DNA of 8,180 bases. Source: an uncultured Collinsella sp. (GTDB lineage Bacteria; Actinomycetota; Coriobacteriia; Coriobacteriales; Coriobacteriaceae). The first letter of the stretch is position 1. Every line of letters starts with the position of its first letter. Below, in pieces: positions 6,012 to 8,180 of this stretch. A program made the position numbers and the translations under genes. The stretch lies in contig URKH01000079.1 in the NCBI GenBank assembly GCA_900548255.1, forward strand, positions 1 to 8,180. Reading direction: 5' to 3'. A model generated the notes under the pieces. That model was given only the letters and a program-made list of their open reading frames with translations. It was not told where the DNA came from and ran no database searches.

Positions 6012-6050
6012 ACCACCACAAAGGGGACAGGCACCTTTGTGGTGGTTTTT
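6012..6050 (+). terminator. Dispersed palindrome, copy 3, acting as a terminator
   Basis: ACCACCACAAAGG (6012-6024), loop GGACAGGCA, CCTTTGTGGTGGT (6034-6046), followed by four more T residues to 6050. It starts 8 bases after the stop of the gene at 5332-6003 and has the form of a rho-independent terminator. It has the same orientation as copy 1 and the same arms as copies 1 and 2. Confidence 0.75.
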
Positions 6051-6056
6051 GGTTTG

Positions 6057-6111
6057 TCTCGATTTGTAACATCTTGGCCGCTAAAAGTGGGCCTGGTGTT
6101 ACAGATTGAGA
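6057..6111 (+). repeat. 55-bp palindrome, unit 1
   Basis: Arms begin TCTCGATTTGTAAC (6057-6070) and end GTTACAGATTGAGA (6098-6111). The inner part is imperfect, with GGCC on both sides. The G of CGAT faces a T of ATTG, a wobble only in plus-strand RNA. The left arm extends outward as GTTTG (6052-6056), which is complementary to bases just after unit 2. Confidence 0.75.
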
Positions 6112-6137
6112 TTTTCGATTCGGGTGTCTTCTGTTCG

Positions 6138-6192
6138 TCTCGATCTGTAACAGTTAGACCCTAATTTGCCGAGTAGATGTTACAGATTGAGA
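6138..6192 (+). repeat. 55-bp palindrome, unit 2
   Basis: Arms TCTCGATCTGTAACA (6138-6152) and TGTTACAGATTGAGA (6178-6192) pair with the same single G-U position. The next three bases on each side do not match. It starts 81 bases after unit 1. The 26-base gap (6112-6137) shares a CGGGTG core with the following gap. Confidence 0.75.
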
Positions 6193-6217
6193 CAAACGGG
6201 TGCCGCTGGTCATTTCA

Positions 6218-6272
6218 TCTCGATCTGTAACATCTAGAGCCATAAACAGCCGCTAGATGTTACAGATTGAGA
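6218..6272 (+). repeat. 55-bp palindrome, unit 3
   Basis: The most regular copy: TCTCGATCTGTAACATCTAG (6218-6237) pairs with CTAGATGTTACAGATTGAGA (6253-6272), 20 bp with one G-U wobble and a 15-base centre. It starts 80 bases after unit 2, has the same length and has the same orientation of the wobble. Confidence 0.8.
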
Positions 6273-6336
6273 TAGTAAGGGGACGAGGCCGTAGCGGGTG
6301 AGCGCACCTGCTCCCTATCTTTCAATCACTCAGAAA

Positions 6337-6372
6337 ATCTTATATATAGAGACTTAGATTTGTGTATAAGAT
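6337..6372. promoter_or_regulatory. Inverted repeat in the clp promoter region
   Basis: ATCTTATATA (6337-6346) and TGTATAAGAT (6363-6372) are inverted repeats with 9 of 10 matches and 16 bases between. The stretch is the most AT-rich part of the gap and contains TATATA and TATAAG hexamers that could serve as -10 elements, although no good -35 is spaced to them. It does not match the CIRCE, HAIR (HspR) or CtsR operator consensus. It could be an operator for an unidentified repressor of the chaperone gene. Confidence 0.4.
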
Positions 6373-6411
6373 CGCACAAAGCTGGCAACAATACTTCTCG
6401 AACAACGTGAA

Positions 6412-6446
6412 GCCGCCCCGTAGGGCGGCCGCCCCAAGAGAGGTGA
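6412..6446 (+). promoter_or_regulatory. GC hairpin and ribosome binding site of the Clp gene
   Basis: GCCGCCC (6412-6418) and GGGCGGC (6423-6429) make a 7-bp stem with a CGTA loop. It ends 10 bases before a strong Shine-Dalgarno GAGGTGA (6440-6446), which is 4 bases before the ATG at 6451. The stem leaves the ribosome binding site free, so it is more likely a leader stabiliser than a repressor. Confidence 0.5.
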
Positions 6447-6450
6447 TTCC

Positions 6451-8180
6451 ATGAGAATCGATAAGCTAGCAATGACGTCGCGCGAGGCGCTGCAAACCGC
6501 CATGAGCACGGCTGCCGACGCGCAGGCCGGCGCGGTGGAGCCGATTCATCTGCTTTCTGCCCTGCTCGGTGCCGGCGAGCGCAATATCTCCGTGATCATC
6601 GAGCGCATCGGTGCCGACCCGGCCCAGCTTGCGCGTTCCACGCAGGACGCCATCGACCACGCGCCCAAGGTTTCGGGCGAGGGTCAGCAGATGGGCCTGT
6701 CCAACGAGCTCGTCCGCGTCATCGAAAAGGCCGAGAAGAAGGCCACCAAGATGGGCGACAGCTTTGTGGTGACCGAGCATCTGCTGATGGCACTTGCCGA
6801 GGACAAGGGCGAGGCCGGCCGCGTGCTGCGCGATGCCGGCGTCACCAAGGAGCGCATCGAGCAGGTCTACGAGGAGCTGCGCGGCGATGACCGCGTGACG
6901 TCTGCCGAGGACAAGACGCAGTTTGAGGCGCTGGAGCAGTATGGTCGCAACATCTGCGACCTCGCCCGCGCCGGCAAGCTCGACCCGGTCATCGGCCGTG
7001 CAGAGGAGATCGAGCGGGTCATCCAGATCCTGAACCGCCGCCAGAAGAACAACCCCTGCCTCATCGGTGAACCCGGCGTAGGCAAGACCGCCATTGCCGA
7101 GGGCCTGGCCCAGCGGATCGTGGCGGGGGATGTGCCCTTTAAGCTGCGGGACAAGGAGGTCTACCTCCTGGACCTGACGGCCCTGGTGGCCGGCACCCAG
7201 TTCCGGGGCCAGTTTGAGCAGCGGATGAAGGGCCTCATCGACGAGGTCAAAAAGCTGGGTAACATCATCCTGATGATCGACGAGATCCACAACATTGTGG
7301 GCGCAGGCGACGCGGAGGGCAGCATGAACGCCGCCAACATCCTGAAGCCCGCCCTGTCCCGGGGCGAAATTCAGGTGATCGGCGCCACCACCTTCAACGA
7401 ATACCGCAAATCTATCGAAAAGGACAGCGCCCTGGAGCGCCGCTTCCAGCCGGTGACGGTAAACGAGCCCTCCATTGAGGACTCCATCAAGATCCTGAAG
7501 GGTCTGGCCCCCAATTATGAGGCCTACCACGGGGTCAAGATCTCCGACGGCATCCTGCGGCAGGCGGTCCTGCTCAGCGAGCGGTACATCACGGACCGCT
7601 TCCTGCCGGACAAGGCCATCGACCTGCTTGATGAGGCTTGCTCCGATCTGAACCTGCACAGCAAGGAGATCTCCGGTCTTGCCGAAAAGCGCAAGGAGCG
7701 CGACGACTACCAGCTTGAGATCAAGATGCTGACGGAGGACACGGAACAGCAGGACAATTTCGAGCGTCTGGCCAAGCTGCGCAGCAACGTCTGCCGCCTC
7801 GACGCCGAGATCGCCGAGCTGGAGGCGAAGCCCGCGCCCGTCCTGACCATGGAGAACCTTGCGCGCATCATCGAGCTTTGGACAAAAATTCCCGCCAGTA
7901 AAATTCGCGCGCAGGAATATGCCCAGCTGCGTGAGCTCGAGGACCGGCTGAAGCAGCACATCATCGGGCAGGACGAGGCCGTCCATGCCGTTGCCGCCGC
8001 CATCCGCCGCAACCGCGTCGGCATCGCCGTGAAGAAGCACCCCGTTTCGTTCATCTTTGTCGGCTCGACCGGTGTCGGCAAGACGGAGCTGGTCAAGTGC
8101 CTCGCAAACGAGCTGTTCGACTCCGTCGATTCGCTCATCCGGCTGGATATGTCGGAATACATGGAGCGCCACTCCGTCTC
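6451..8180 (+). CDS. clpB: Clp/Hsp100 AAA+ ATPase, ClpB-like N-terminus, 3' end outside window
   Basis: The window holds 576 codons of a two-ring AAA+ unfoldase, a stress chaperone acting on aggregated or damaged proteins in the cytoplasm. Residues 1-145 are a Clp N-domain with two repeats (EPIHLLSALL at 30-39, TEHLLMALAEDKG at 108-120). YGRNICDLARAGKLDPVIGR (164-183) is the ClpB-like lead into the first ATPase. Walker A is GEPGVGKT (206-213), Walker B has D277-E278, and LERRF (328-332) is the arginine region. Only about 107 residues separate DEAC (394-397) from IIGQDEAV (504-511), as in ClpC/ClpE rather than ClpB with its long coiled-coil middle domain. The second Walker A is GSTGVGKT (538-545). 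From about residue 184 the protein and codon use become clostridial ClpC/ClpE-like, so the gene appears mosaic. The symbol applies only to the N-terminal part. Whether a ClpP-binding loop exists cannot be seen. Confidence 0.85.
   Translation, partial: MRIDKLAMTSREALQTAMSTAADAQAGAVEPIHLLSALLGAGERNISVIIERIGADPAQLARSTQDAIDHAPKVSGEGQQMGLSNELVRVIEKAEKKATKMGDSFVVTEHLLMALAEDKGEAGRVLRDAGVTKERIEQVYEELRGDDRVTSAEDKTQFEALEQYGRNICDLARAGKLDPVIGRAEEIERVIQILNRRQKNNPCLIGEPGVGKTAIAEGLAQRIVAGDVPFKLRDKEVYLLDLTALVAGTQFRGQFEQRMKGLIDEVKKLGNIILMIDEIHNIVGAGDAEGSMNAANILKPALSRGEIQVIGATTFNEYRKSIEKDSALERRFQPVTVNEPSIEDSIKILKGLAPNYEAYHGVKISDGILRQAVLLSERYITDRFLPDKAIDLLDEACSDLNLHSKEISGLAEKRKERDDYQLEIKMLTEDTEQQDNFERLAKLRSNVCRLDAEIAELEAKPAPVLTMENLARIIELWTKIPASKIRAQEYAQLRELEDRLKQHIIGQDEAVHAVAAAIRRNRVGIAVKKHPVSFIFVGSTGVGKTELVKCLANELFDSVDSLIRLDMSEYMERHSV

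Noticed and set aside
6057..6272. CRISPR-like array
   Set aside because: The units are themselves palindromes of 55 bp with variable centres, only three copies are present, the gaps are partly similar to each other, and there are no cas genes.
6293..6312. Hairpin AGCGGGTG/CACCTGCT as a terminator
   Set aside because: The 8-bp stem has a G-U pair and no T-run follows, and no gene ends shortly before it.
6466..8172. Long minus-strand open frame opposite the Clp gene
   Set aside because: It is a shadow of the AAA+ ATPase frame. The real plus-strand frame contains both Walker A motifs and Walker B, and runs off the window edge.

Overview
The window looks like a chromosomal segment of a gut Coriobacteriia (Actinomycetota), most likely Collinsella. 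The clues are high GC, strong CGC/GTC/CTC codon preference in the main genes, a YbhJ-like aconitase-family hydratase, and intergenic spaces rich in short palindromic hairpins. The genus call rests on recognition, not on a search.

Layout, left to right. Positions 1-123 hold no gene I can support. From about 124 to about 1677 lies an IS110-family insertion sequence: a 370-residue DEDD transposase on the minus strand (444-1556), a roughly 300-bp 3' flank with several small hairpins, and a 5' leader that can fold into a long interrupted hairpin (1559-1652). Downstream is a plus-strand aconitase-superfamily hydratase (1858-4158) with the three cluster cysteines. A 17-bp perfect inverted repeat and an intrinsic terminator follow it. 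Next are two divergent small genes (4429-5097 minus, 5332-6003 plus), each encoding a protein of about 222 residues with one N-terminal membrane segment and a cysteine-containing outer domain. Three copies of a 13-bp-arm palindrome lie before, between and after these two genes. The 447-bp gap before the last gene carries three regularly spaced 55-bp palindromes, an inverted repeat in an AT-rich promoter-like stretch, and a GC hairpin next to a strong ribosome binding site. The final gene (6451 to the window edge) is the N-terminal part of a Clp/Hsp100 AAA+ ATPase.

The most notable observation is that this last gene looks mosaic. Its first ~185 residues are ClpB-like. From about position 7000 the protein becomes the ClpC/ClpE-like type I associate with Oscillospiraceae, with a short middle region, and codon use shifts abruptly (CGG and GGG codons appear). 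This is either real inter-phylum recombination or a metagenomic assembly chimera, and the sequence alone cannot decide. The second notable element is the structured IS110 leader, a candidate for all or part of a bridge RNA. I found no convincing new multi-gene system. The unusual content is in the mobile element, the palindromic repeats and the Clp mosaic.
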